Of a DNA stretch of 40,640 nt, positions 33,219-40,640 are shown piece after piece (the stretch's first letter is position 1; the number at the start of each line of letters is the position of its first letter). Made by a program: the position numbers and the translations under genes. The notes below the pieces were generated by a model. It was not told the DNA's origin. It ran no database searches and worked only from the letters and a program-made list of their open reading frames with translations. This DNA comes from an uncultured Atopobium sp. (GTDB taxonomy: Bacteria; Actinomycetota; Coriobacteriia; Coriobacteriales; Atopobiaceae), in the NCBI GenBank assembly GCA_916720465.1, contig CAKARF010000001.1:1-40640 (forward strand). The letters run 5' to 3'.

Positions 33219-33866
33219 ATGGACATGCAGCAGATTGATTTTTTAAAACGTCTTGCACAGGGTATTGCTCTAGAATTTGGCTCAAACTGTGAAGTTGTTG
33301 TTCATGATCTTCAGAGTAAAGATCCTGCTCATACCATAGTTGCTATTGAGAATGGTCATATAACAGGAAGAAGTATCGGAGATGGCCCTTCAAACGTAGT
33401 ACTCAAAGCACTCCATTCAAATCCAGAAAAGCTTCATGACTCTCCCTCTTATCTCACCAAAACAGAAGACGGCAAGATACTCAAATCAACAACTATTTAC
33501 CTACGTGATGAGAAACACAAACCAATCGCAATTTTTGCTATTAACTACGACATTGCACTTTTCTCTGCAATGGAAGAATCCTTACGTGGTCTCATTACTC
33601 CCAGCAATTCATCTGAAGACACTCCGCAGACCATTCCACATAACGTAACCGATCTTCTCGATGAGCTTATTGATCAAAGCGTACGCATGGTTGGGCGTCC
33701 TGTTGCTCTTATGACAAAAGATGACAAAATCAAAGCAATCCGTTTTCTTAATGATTCTGGAGCATTTCTTATTACCAAATCAGGTCAAAAAGTCTGTTCC
33801 TATTTTGGCATTTCAAAGTACACTCTTTACAGCTATCTTGACGAGGCAAAAAATCAAAATTTATAG
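33219..33866 (+). CDS. YheO/DauR-type transcriptional regulator (PAS-like plus HTH)
   Basis: Residues 1-115 are a YheO-type PAS-like sensor (FGSNCEVVVHDLQSKDPAHTIVAIENGHITGRSIGDGP; IYLRDEKHKPIAIFAINYD). About 160-210 form a C-terminal helix-turn-helix (IRFLNDSGAFLITKSGQKVCSYFGISKYTLYSYLDE). At 214 residues it matches the DauR-like regulator family that controls amino acid and nitrogen compound catabolism. ATG 33219 with GGAG ten bases upstream is preferred to TTG 33204. It lies between ssnA and the permease, both on the opposite strand, so it is the natural local regulator of the purine genes, sensing a purine or breakdown product. The ligand is not known. Confidence 0.88.
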   Translation: MDMQQIDFLKRLAQGIALEFGSNCEVVVHDLQSKDPAHTIVAIENGHITGRSIGDGPSNVVLKALHSNPEKLHDSPSYLTKTEDGKILKSTTIYLRDEKHKPIAIFAINYDIALFSAMEESLRGLITPSNSSEDTPQTIPHNVTDLLDELIDQSVRMVGRPVALMTKDDKIKAIRFLNDSGAFLITKSGQKVCSYFGISKYTLYSYLDEAKNQNL

Positions 33867-33894
33867 TTGTAGGTAACATATCGTCAACAATAAA

Positions 33895-33929
33895 ACCTCC
33901 CATTTCCTATTATCTAAGAAATGGGAGGT
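33895..33929. terminator. Bidirectional terminator between regulator and permease
   Basis: ACCTCCCATTTC (33895-33906) pairs perfectly with GAAATGGGAGGT (33918-33929), loop 11 bases. On the - strand TTTTATTGTT follows; on the + strand ATCTTT. It serves two convergent genes. Confidence 0.88.
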
Positions 33930-33969
33930 AATCTTTAAAACGAAGGTGAGAAACTAAGGTAAATCCTCA

Positions 33970-35433
33970 CTACTCAGACTTATAGTCTGTTTTATACGCC
34001 TTAACAGAACCTGGCTTATGCTCAACTGCAGGTACACCTGTCGCAGCTGATTTATACAATGCTCCAACTGCTTCTTCCTGTACCTCTGCGGCTCCCTCAA
34101 CTGCTTTCACAACTTCCTTATCAGGTCCACCCTTAGGAAGAACAAGATTAAGAATAATGGCAGAAAGTGCTGCAACAACAATAGCAGAATGTCCAAATAC
34201 CTCATTAATAAACGCAGGCATTCCAGGGCCTGCAAGAGAGTTAGACGTCATGGTAATACCCATACCTAACGCAAGAGACAAACCTGCAATAGTTGCTCTA
34301 CGAGGAGTAAGGCCATCTTTAGAAAGAATGCGAATACCAGTCATTGAAATAGTACCGAATACGTTAATAGTAGCTCCGCCAATAACAGGTTGAGGAATAC
34401 CTGAAAGAATTGCCGCTAACTTTGGCGCCAAACCAGCTACCAAAAGGATTGCACCTGCAACCGCAAAAACACGACGATTAATAACACGAGTTTGTGTCAC
34501 GATACCAACATTTTGACCATATGTTGAAGTTGGAAATGCTCCAAAGAAAGCGCCAACCATAGTCATAACACCCTGAGAAACAAGACCACCAGTAAGCTCT
34601 GTATCGGTGGGTTCACGATCCATACCGCCTACCGTTGCACCAGTCATGTTACCAACAGCCTCAAGTGCAGCAACAATAAAGACAATAGTTACCGAAGCAA
34701 TTGTTGCTGGAACAAATTCAAGTGCAAAAGGCATAAAGTGAGGAAGCTCAACCCAAGAAGCATTGACTACAGAGTCGTAGTTAATCATGCCAAAAGGAAT
34801 GGAAACAACATAACCTACGAGCATGCCAAAAAGTAAAGATCCGAGCTTGAAAACACCTTTAGCAAAATTACTGAAGTAAATACATGCAGCAAGAGTAATA
34901 AGAGCAACAATCCAGTTTTGAGGAGCACCAAAGTTTGCTGAGCTCTTACCACCGGCCATATATCCAATAGCAACGCTATATAGAGAAAGACCAATGCAAA
35001 GTACTACGGTACCTGTTACAACATTAGGGAATAACACACGAATCTTCTTAAAGAAGAAACCAAACAAAACAGCAACGATACCACCGATAAGTTCAGCTCC
35101 AAGAATGGCCCCAATTCCATTAGCAGCGCCAATAGCTTGCAGGGTAGGTACGTAGGCAAAACTTGTGCCCATAATTATCGGTAACCCTGCACCAAACTTG
35201 CCGAAGAGTGGATATGCCTGCAAAATAGTAACTAATCCAGACATTACTAACGAAACCTGAATAAGCAGTGTTTTATCCGCTGGGGCAAGATTGCAAACAC
35301 CCGCAATAATAATTGCAGGTGTAATGATGCCCACTACAGCTGCAACTACATGCTGTAATGAAAGTGGAATAAGCTCGCCAACAGACGGTACCCCATCCCA
35401 TTGAAACAAAATGGATTTCTTTGAATCCGCCAT
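33970..35433 (-). CDS. NCS2 family xanthine/uracil-type permease
   Basis: A nucleobase:cation symporter with about 12-14 hydrophobic segments. The NAT signature QNVGIVTQTR (from residue 307) is exact, ALEAVGNMTGA holds the substrate-binding Glu of the eighth helix, and SLQHVVAAVVG lies in helix 1. The long charged C-terminal tail (about 440-487) is longer than usual. ATG 35433 follows GAGAGGG; the frame extends five codons more. The presence of the xdh/ygfK genes points to xanthine or urate rather than uracil. It is convergent with the regulator and shares an upstream motif with dpaL. Confidence 0.92.
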   Translation of the reverse strand: MADSKKSILFQWDGVPSVGELIPLSLQHVVAAVVGIITPAIIIAGVCNLAPADKTLLIQVSLVMSGLVTILQAYPLFGKFGAGLPIIMGTSFAYVPTLQAIGAANGIGAILGAELIGGIVAVLFGFFFKKIRVLFPNVVTGTVVLCIGLSLYSVAIGYMAGGKSSANFGAPQNWIVALITLAACIYFSNFAKGVFKLGSLLFGMLVGYVVSIPFGMINYDSVVNASWVELPHFMPFALEFVPATIASVTIVFIVAALEAVGNMTGATVGGMDREPTDTELTGGLVSQGVMTMVGAFFGAFPTSTYGQNVGIVTQTRVINRRVFAVAGAILLVAGLAPKLAAILSGIPQPVIGGATINVFGTISMTGIRILSKDGLTPRRATIAGLSLALGMGITMTSNSLAGPGMPAFINEVFGHSAIVVAALSAIILNLVLPKGGPDKEVVKAVEGAAEVQEEAVGALYKSAATGVPAVEHKPGSVKAYKTDYKSE

Positions 35434-35521
35434 AGTGCCCTCTCTCACTTGTGGTTTTTTTATATTCTGTGGCTAACCTACACACCACAACCTACTTAAA
35501 CAAACATCGCTACTACAAAAT

Positions 35522-35546
35522 CTAATGAAAAGTTTTGTAACCTAAC
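35522..35546. promoter_or_regulatory. Operator-like element upstream of the permease
   Basis: CTAATGAAAAGTTTTGTA is followed by ACCTAAC (ending 35546). It aligns with the dpaL element CTAACAAAAAGTTTTCTA (from 25327). It lies in the gap shared with the divergent M20 hydrolase, so it could control both genes. Confidence 0.45.
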
Positions 35547-35632
35547 TATTATTTAGACATAGATAGAGTAATCTTTTTTATACAAGTAGCAACCCTTTTT
35601 CGGTAATCGGTTAAATTTGAGAGATGAACAGT

Positions 35633-36892
35633 ATGTCAAGCAGAACTAATTTTGACGCATCCAAACTTCCTAACAACCTACCAGAAGTTGCAAAAATGAC
35701 AGCACAACTTGTTGCTCTTAAAAGTACTGATCCTGGTTCTTATGAAGAAGAAATTGAAACATTTATTAAAGCGTGGATTGTTGACTCGTGTTCTTTTTCA
35801 CTACCAAACAAAAAAGAACTATTCCCCTTTATTCAAGAAATTGAGGTTTTTCCTCATAGACGTTGTCTTAGGGCAACAATCCCCAGTGCTACCACATCAT
35901 TTGATTCCTCTACACTCCCCCCATCAGACCTGACATTTATCTGCCATATGGATACCGTAACTGATGGCGATGGCTGGGACTCTAAAACACCTGCATTCAA
36001 TCCCGTATATAAAGATGGACTGCTGTATGGACGAGGCTCATGTGATATGAAAGGGGGACTTGCCTGTGCACTTCTCGCCTTTAGAGACGCTTGCCAGGCA
36101 TGCAAGACACAAAAAACGCTTCCCCAAAAATCTCTTTCTGTCATCTTCACGGTTGACGAAGAAGCTAATATGCGTGGCGTTGAACGTGTTATTGATGCTG
36201 GTTGGGTTGGCGAGAAAGGCTGGGTGCTTGACGCTGAGCCTACAAACAATGCCATCCGTGGATCTCACAAAGGTCGAACCTGGTTCAAAATTACTGTTAC
36301 CGGAATCACAGCTCACGCAAGCACCCCTTGGAAAGGTGCTGATGCTATCGCTGCAATGGCAATTGTTATAAATGAGATACGAACTGCAGTGCAGAGTCTA
36401 CCCACTCATCCAGAACTTGGATCATCAACGGTAACCTTTGGGCAGATTGTGGGTGGATATCAACCGTACGTTGTTCCTGATAAAGCCGAACTCTGGGTTG
36501 ACATGCGCTTAGTACCCCCTACAACAACGCAAGCTGCAGAGCATATAGTGCAACAAGCAATCAAGCAAGCCCAAACAGAGATTTGCGGTACTCACGCCAG
36601 CTATGACATTACGGGAAATAGGCCTTCCGTTGTCCTTCCCAAGAATTCAGAACTTCTCGCACAGCTTCTCTCGTGTGCAGAATCTTGCAATACGCCTGCA
36701 AAGCTCGATATTTTTACTGGATATACCGATACCGCTGTAATTGCATCCACCTGTAAAAATACAGAATGTATGTCATATGGGCCTGGAGAACTTGAACGGG
36801 CTCATAAACCAAATGAGTACGTTCCTGTAGAAGATTTAACACGCGTGTATCGAGTATTTAAATCACTGATAAACACTGTATGCGACTTTTAG
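35633..36892 (+). CDS. M20 family metallopeptidase (ArgE/DapE-like)
   Basis: A second zinc-dependent M20 hydrolase, distinct from ygeY. ICHMDTVTDGDGW and YGRGSCDMKGG hold two metal ligands, FTVDEEANMRG the catalytic Glu pair, and WVLDAEPT the next ligand; GPGELERAHKPNEYV carries the last His. ATG 35633 has GAGAG nine bases upstream; ATG 35624 is the other choice. It diverges from the permease, which suggests a link with purine or ureido-compound breakdown, for example removal of an N-carbamoyl or N-acyl group, but dipeptidase or acylase roles are equally possible. No operon partner follows; the next gene is on the other strand. Confidence 0.85.
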   Translation: MSSRTNFDASKLPNNLPEVAKMTAQLVALKSTDPGSYEEEIETFIKAWIVDSCSFSLPNKKELFPFIQEIEVFPHRRCLRATIPSATTSFDSSTLPPSDLTFICHMDTVTDGDGWDSKTPAFNPVYKDGLLYGRGSCDMKGGLACALLAFRDACQACKTQKTLPQKSLSVIFTVDEEANMRGVERVIDAGWVGEKGWVLDAEPTNNAIRGSHKGRTWFKITVTGITAHASTPWKGADAIAAMAIVINEIRTAVQSLPTHPELGSSTVTFGQIVGGYQPYVVPDKAELWVDMRLVPPTTTQAAEHIVQQAIKQAQTEICGTHASYDITGNRPSVVLPKNSELLAQLLSCAESCNTPAKLDIFTGYTDTAVIASTCKNTECMSYGPGELERAHKPNEYVPVEDLTRVYRVFKSLINTVCDF

Positions 36893-36946
36893 ACTAATTT
36901 ATAAGAAGTACTATCTTATGCAATACAACTTGCCTACTGGTCTGCA

Positions 36947-37048
36947 TTATTTCTTCTTCTCACAAAAAACCACGGCTGCTACGCAGAGAATTAACCCCAA
37001 TACTGCAGGCTTCACAATTGATAGAGCATCTTTCAAACCACTGTTCAT
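36947..37048 (-). CDS. Possible small membrane protein (33 aa)
   Basis: The frame from ATG 37048 encodes MNSGLKDALSIVKPAVLGLI and onward: one hydrophobic helix and a Lys-rich end (EKKK), which fits a tiny membrane protein. No clear ribosome binding site is visible and no family is recognised. It could be the remnant of a longer gene, since a TAA lies in frame 12 codons upstream of the ATG. It lies between the M20 gene and the GH2 gene. Confidence 0.3.
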   Translation of the reverse strand: MNSGLKDALSIVKPAVLGLILCVAAVVFCEKKK

Positions 37049-37097
37049 CGCTTGACTACCGGACACCGTAGAGCATTACTCAACAACAATCCAACAA

Positions 37098-39041
37098 CTA
37101 CTGCCTGTTAAACTTGTTGATCTTACGGTCGTAGGTTAGCAGGCCGTTTACCTCTTCCTCAACGTCAGATACCTGGGTGTAAATGTATCCAGCAAGGCCT
37201 TCAACCTGCAGCGATTCCGCCTCTGCAAGCAACTTTTGAACAGCCACTCGCCAATCCTTAACTGTGACAAAATCCCCATATCCATACGAATGATCAAGTG
37301 ACGTGTGACCTGGCGTCATTTGCGCGAGGCCACCAAACTCAGAGATTATCACAGCTCGATTCTCCCGTTGCTTCCCGCTCCAACCTGCGCGAAGTGGTCG
37401 GAAGTAATTGTGAATGCTCAGAAAATCACCACAGTCCTGGTCATACCAACCGCTCGTCGCATCGATTGGACGTGTTGCATCCAAGGCGCGAACAGCCTCA
37501 GTAGCTGTGCAAGCATCAAACTGTCCCCAACCCTCGTTAAAGAGCGTCCAAAATCCAATCGAAGGATGCCCGTCCAAAAGCTTGACAATTTCCTGACAAG
37601 TTTCTGTCCACTCCTTGCGATAGCTCTCGTCACCTGCGGATAAAGCCTCGTGATGAGTTGGAGTTGTGTCGTCAAATCGTCCCCAGGTAAAGCTGAACAG
37701 CGTCGGCTTTCGACTCGTGTGCCAGGGGCTATATGCGCTACCGCCCGAAACACAATCCTGCCAAACCAGCATGCCGAGTCGGTCACAGTGGTAGTACCAG
37801 CGCTCGCTTTCAATCTTGATATGCTTTCGCAGCGTATTGAAACCAGCCGCCTTCATGGCCTCTACGTCATATACCAGCGCATCATCGGACGGCGCCGTCA
37901 GCAATCCGTCAGGCCAATAGCCCTGATCCAGCACGCCACGCACAAAATACGGCGCTCCATTCAAATGCACCCTTGGCACACCAGCCTCATCGCGCTTCAC
38001 TTCAACAGTACGAAACGCGCAATAGCTCCGAACAAAATCGACCGCCACACTATCCTGCCAAAGTGTTGCCTCCACGGGATAGAGGTACGGCTTCTCCGGT
38101 GACCACAACTGCGGTTCATCTACCTGCAGCTTCGCGCAAATTTCCCCTGCTTCGCCCACCGGAAGTCTGGCGAGAAGAACGTCTTGCCCAAGCTCATCCT
38201 TGAGCGCAAGTTCCAGCTCCAATGCGCTCGACTGCGCGCTCGACTTCGCACTTGCTGACCCGCTTACCTGCACGTTCACCTTAACTTCAAGAGCGCCGAA
38301 CATGTCGCCCTTTAACGTCAGCGACTCAAGATGAGCTGCAGAAACAACCTCGTACCACACACTCTGCCAAATTCCACTCTGAGCGGTGTACCAAATGTCG
38401 CCACGCAAAAGTCGCTGCTTGCCGCGCAGTTGAGAGCCGGTATCGCTTGGATCCCAAACGCAAAGCACGAGCTCAGCAGTGGCCGCACTCTCAACCGCAC
38501 TCTCAGCCTCAGCGGCACTCTCAACCGCACCTGCCACCTCGACCAACCCAAGCAGATTCGTAATGTCAAAAGAAAACGGCAGGTAACCGCTAATATGCGT
38601 ACCGGCGAGCTTGCCGTTTACAAAACATGCGCACATCCAGTCAACCGCATCAAAATGCAGAATAAGCCGCTGGTCATCGGTCAGTTTTGGCAAGTCAATT
38701 TTGCGCCTGTACCACAAAAGCTCATTTGGACGCACCGTACGACCAACCCCAGAAAGCGGAGCTTCTGGCGAGAATGGCACCACAATCTGCCCATCCCAAC
38801 GGGAAGGAATTGCCTGTTGCGTGAGGGTTTCTGCGTCCACCTCGCCATCTACCGGCGCAATCGCATACTCCCACACGCCGTTCAGCATCACGTAATTGTC
38901 GCGCTGCATACGAGGACGCGGATGCTCAGGCAACACGTTCGATGTATCAAGCGACTCTCCCCAAACAGTCGTCAGAGAATTCAGCGTTTCCTCCGTATGC
39001 TTTTTGGGCGCACTTGCCAAAACACGACGAATATCCAGCAT
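37098..39041 (-). CDS. Glycoside hydrolase family 2 protein (beta-galactosidase/glucuronidase-like)
   Basis: A retaining glycosidase with the usual GH2 order: sugar-binding jelly roll (about 45-200), immunoglobulin-like domain (about 235-345) and catalytic barrel (about 350-647). The acid/base is Glu503 in LFNEGWGQFD and the nucleophile Glu568 in ISEFGG. No signal peptide, so it should be cytoplasmic. Two Ala/Ser/Glu-rich low-complexity inserts interrupt the non-catalytic domains (about 166-190 and 260-275). Codons look more GC-rich than in the purine genes. Specificity between beta-galactoside, glucuronide and other sugars cannot be read. No transporter or regulator is attached. Confidence 0.9.
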   Translation of the reverse strand: MLDIRRVLASAPKKHTEETLNSLTTVWGESLDTSNVLPEHPRPRMQRDNYVMLNGVWEYAIAPVDGEVDAETLTQQAIPSRWDGQIVVPFSPEAPLSGVGRTVRPNELLWYRRKIDLPKLTDDQRLILHFDAVDWMCACFVNGKLAGTHISGYLPFSFDITNLLGLVEVAGAVESAAEAESAVESAATAELVLCVWDPSDTGSQLRGKQRLLRGDIWYTAQSGIWQSVWYEVVSAAHLESLTLKGDMFGALEVKVNVQVSGSASAKSSAQSSALELELALKDELGQDVLLARLPVGEAGEICAKLQVDEPQLWSPEKPYLYPVEATLWQDSVAVDFVRSYCAFRTVEVKRDEAGVPRVHLNGAPYFVRGVLDQGYWPDGLLTAPSDDALVYDVEAMKAAGFNTLRKHIKIESERWYYHCDRLGMLVWQDCVSGGSAYSPWHTSRKPTLFSFTWGRFDDTTPTHHEALSAGDESYRKEWTETCQEIVKLLDGHPSIGFWTLFNEGWGQFDACTATEAVRALDATRPIDATSGWYDQDCGDFLSIHNYFRPLRAGWSGKQRENRAVIISEFGGLAQMTPGHTSLDHSYGYGDFVTVKDWRVAVQKLLAEAESLQVEGLAGYIYTQVSDVEEEVNGLLTYDRKINKFNRQ

Positions 39042-39191
39042 CGCATCTCTCGTTTCTCATGAAGCAGCAGGTAGAAGCACTAACAAACTAGCATGACGTA
39101 TACGAAGCAAGCATGACACGAGCATGCCTTGCGGACGTATGTATATCATAGCCGCTTCGTAAAAGTATTTATATAGCGAGAAAATCAAATA

Positions 39192-39214
39192 AGCCCCAGC
39201 TCACCTATGGGGCT
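39192..39214 (-). terminator. Rho-independent terminator after the methyltransferase gene
   Basis: AGCCCCA (39192-39198) pairs with TGGGGCT (39208-39214). On the - strand TATTTGATTTT follows. It lies beyond a short tandem repeat downstream of the gene ending at 39286. Confidence 0.65.
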
Positions 39215-39231
39215 GGAGCTCAACTAAAAGC

Positions 39232-39279
39232 AAATATCGACGTGAATATCCACGTGAATGGTCACGTAAATATTCACGT
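39232..39279. repeat. Four degenerate 12-bp tandem repeats
   Basis: Units AAATATCGACGT, GAATATCCACGT, GAATGGTCACGT and AAATATTCACGT follow one another without gaps (39232-39279), consensus RAATATYCACGT. They start seven bp after the stop of the methyltransferase gene and precede its terminator. They could be a binding array or simple slippage product. Confidence 0.85.
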
Positions 39280-39285
39280 TAAACG

Positions 39286-39786
39286 TTAGCGCTTGGGAAA
39301 CCACGGAATGCAGCGATTAACTCGCTTGCAGTACTCCCTGTACTCATCGCCAAACTGCTCGAGAAGCCACTTCTCTTCCGTGGCTTGCATCATCACAGTT
39401 AAAAGCACCCAGAACACAAGAGGTAACGGCAGCAGATAAAGGTTGCTTGAAAGCAAAGCTGCGCCCGACATAACAAACGCAAATGCGGAGTAGATAGGGT
39501 TTCTGACCAGCGCATAAACACCAGTGGTAACTAGCTGATTTGCGATGATCTTCTCGCGAAGTTTTTCTTTTATGGCAGCGGAAACCCACAGCCAGATACC
39601 CACAATCAGAAAAGCCGTGCCCACGGTATGCATCACGCCGACCGTGGCTCGAATGCGAAGGTATGGAAGAAATCCCAGCTTAGATAGGGCAATGCACGCG
39701 ATCGTTAGCACCGTGATGGCAACCACGTAAGCGGGGCCGACACCAAGTACTGGAAGGTGATCCTTCTTCTCGTTCTGAGCAGGCAT
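39286..39786 (-). CDS. Isoprenylcysteine carboxyl methyltransferase-like membrane protein
   Basis: A 166-residue membrane protein with about four hydrophobic helices. TTGVYALVRNPIYSAFAFVMSG and the C-terminal EEKWLLEQFGDEYREYCKRVNRCIPWFP are the SAM-binding and catalytic region of the ICMT/phospholipid methyltransferase family. Bacterial members methylate lipids or unknown small molecules, so a substrate cannot be given. The neighbouring EFR1 gene ends 69 bp upstream on the same strand; no functional link is clear. Confidence 0.82.
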   Translation of the reverse strand: MPAQNEKKDHLPVLGVGPAYVVAITVLTIACIALSKLGFLPYLRIRATVGVMHTVGTAFLIVGIWLWVSAAIKEKLREKIIANQLVTTGVYALVRNPIYSAFAFVMSGAALLSSNLYLLPLPLVFWVLLTVMMQATEEKWLLEQFGDEYREYCKRVNRCIPWFPKR

Positions 39787-39855
39787 TTGTTAAGCTCCGT
39801 TCGGTTAGTGCTTTGTTAGCTCAAGTTAACTATGCCATAAAGTTTACACCTATAT

Positions 39856-40608
39856 CTACACTTTGACGTGCGGATTTTTATATTGTCCATGTTTGTTTGT
39901 TGTCCCCTTACCGTACTGAATGGCAAACGTAGGGCAATGATGCAAGCAACGAAGGCACGCGGCACACTGGTCCTTAACCCACACAGGTTTTTTATCCTTC
40001 ATCTCAATAGCCTGAACAGGGCATTTTCGTGCGCAAAGACTACATCCAATGCACTTTTCTGTAACCGAGAAGTGCTGTGTCTTCCTTTCATTGTTGTATA
40101 TAGGATCCATAAAAAGTCTCACTGCGTACGGGACAACGCCCTGCATGTGATTACCAACAGATCGCTCTTTGATTCCGCTTAGTACAGCGTCAATATAACT
40201 CTCGGCTTTGTTGTTAATTTGCTGGACCTTTGCCTTGTCGCTCAAATCAAAAATTGGAGTCCAGGTATCAGGCATTTTGACGCTAAAACCAGCGTTGAGC
40301 TCTAGTCCTTTGCTAGCAAGAATCTTTTTTGCGTCAACAAACGTACAACCAGCCGTTGTCCCGTATGTTGTCACAATAAACATGTACGGCGTAGAGGCAC
40401 CAGTAACCTGGAGATTCTGCAAAAACTCACGAGTCGTAATGGGGAGCTCCCAGTTATAAACTGGCGTCACAATGCCAAGCATCTCATCTTCTGAGAGATT
40501 TACCTGGCCGTTTGATACCTCGATCGAGACTGCGGTGTCATCAAACTCCGCGGCAATTCGTTCGGCAACATATTTGCAATTGCCGGTTGCAGAAAAATAC
40601 AAAATCAT
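39856..40608 (-). CDS. EFR1 family flavodoxin-ferredoxin protein
   Basis: Residues 1-150 are a flavodoxin-like domain with the FMN phosphate loop YFSATGNCKYVAERI. Residues 185-240 hold two 4Fe-4S clusters (CIGCSLCARKCPVQAIEM; CAACLRCLHHCPTFAIQY). EFR1 proteins are common in anaerobes and presumably move low-potential electrons; partners are usually unknown. A GAGAGGGACAC site precedes the ATG near the right edge. It could serve the redox enzymes in this window, but nothing in the sequence proves that. Confidence 0.88.
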   Translation of the reverse strand: MILYFSATGNCKYVAERIAAEFDDTAVSIEVSNGQVNLSEDEMLGIVTPVYNWELPITTREFLQNLQVTGASTPYMFIVTTYGTTAGCTFVDAKKILASKGLELNAGFSVKMPDTWTPIFDLSDKAKVQQINNKAESYIDAVLSGIKERSVGNHMQGVVPYAVRLFMDPIYNNERKTQHFSVTEKCIGCSLCARKCPVQAIEMKDKKPVWVKDQCAACLRCLHHCPTFAIQYGKGTTNKHGQYKNPHVKV

Positions 40609-40640
40609 GTGTCCCTCTCCCGCGCGGTAGTTGTCTACTC

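Noticed and set aside
1..40640. tRNA, rRNA, insertion sequence or prophage genes
   Set aside because: No T-loop/acceptor pairs, rRNA stretches, transposase or phage-type proteins were recognised on either strand.

Overview
The window looks like chromosomal DNA of a low-to-mid GC actinobacterium, most likely a Coriobacteriia member of the Atopobiaceae (Lancefieldella/Atopobium/Olsenella type). This is inferred from an LPxTG/Cna-B surface protein, a selenium-dependent molybdenum hydroxylase (SDMH) gene set and the general gene style; no rRNA or other phylogenetic marker is present. I see no tRNA, rRNA, insertion sequence, phage gene or CRISPR array.

Layout. (1) 1-1700: a 9-bp tandem repeat, a terminator, and a 5'-truncated Cna-B/LPYTG surface-protein gene, then about 430 bp without a supported gene. 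(2) 1694-4550 (+): a three-gene flavin operon with apbE (FMN transferase), an FMN reductase, and a second FMN reductase fused to a PAS-like domain that ends in an ApbE-type flavinylation tail. (3) 4619-15894 (-): a 14-gene run from yedF to mogA that combines selenium mobilisation (yedF, class-V cysteine desulfurase, DUF3343, selD, yqeB), molybdate uptake (modABC), molybdopterin synthesis (moaA, moaC, MOSC, moeA-like, mogA) and xdhC. yqeC is divergent at 15994. (4) 16664-17296 (-): a PASTA-like membrane protein. (5) 17510-35433: an anaerobic purine/urate-type catabolic island with arcC, mocA, hydA, ridA, ygeY-ygeW, dpaL (ygeX), ssnA-ygfK-xdh, a YheO/DauR-type regulator and an NCS2 xanthine/uracil-type permease; a second M20 hydrolase diverges from the permease. 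(6) 36900-40640: a small membrane ORF, a GH2 glycosidase with low-complexity inserts, an ICMT-like membrane methyltransferase and an EFR1 flavodoxin-ferredoxin protein.

How it works together. The Mo and Se genes supply a cofactor: Mo enters by ModABC, molybdopterin is built and adenylated, MocA would make the cytosine dinucleotide form, and SelD, the desulfurase, YedF, YqeB and YqeC would supply labile Se for the hydroxylase Xdh. Xdh has no FAD domain; YgfK, a flavin/Fe-S protein next to it, is the likely electron partner. The purine brought in by the permease would be oxidised or reduced and ring-opened by amidohydrolases (SsnA, HydA) and YgeY. It would end as a carbamoyl group (YgeW, then ArcC, giving ATP) and 2,3-diaminopropionate (DpaL, giving pyruvate and ammonia), with RidA clearing reactive enamines. 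Homologous gene sets have been linked to anaerobic urate/purine use in gut bacteria, so the pathway is not new in itself. The least familiar items here are the PAS-flavoreductase with its own flavinylation tail, two similar palindromes flanking ygfK, a shared operator-like motif upstream of three catabolic genes, and a strong excess of the heptamer GCGAGAA across the window.
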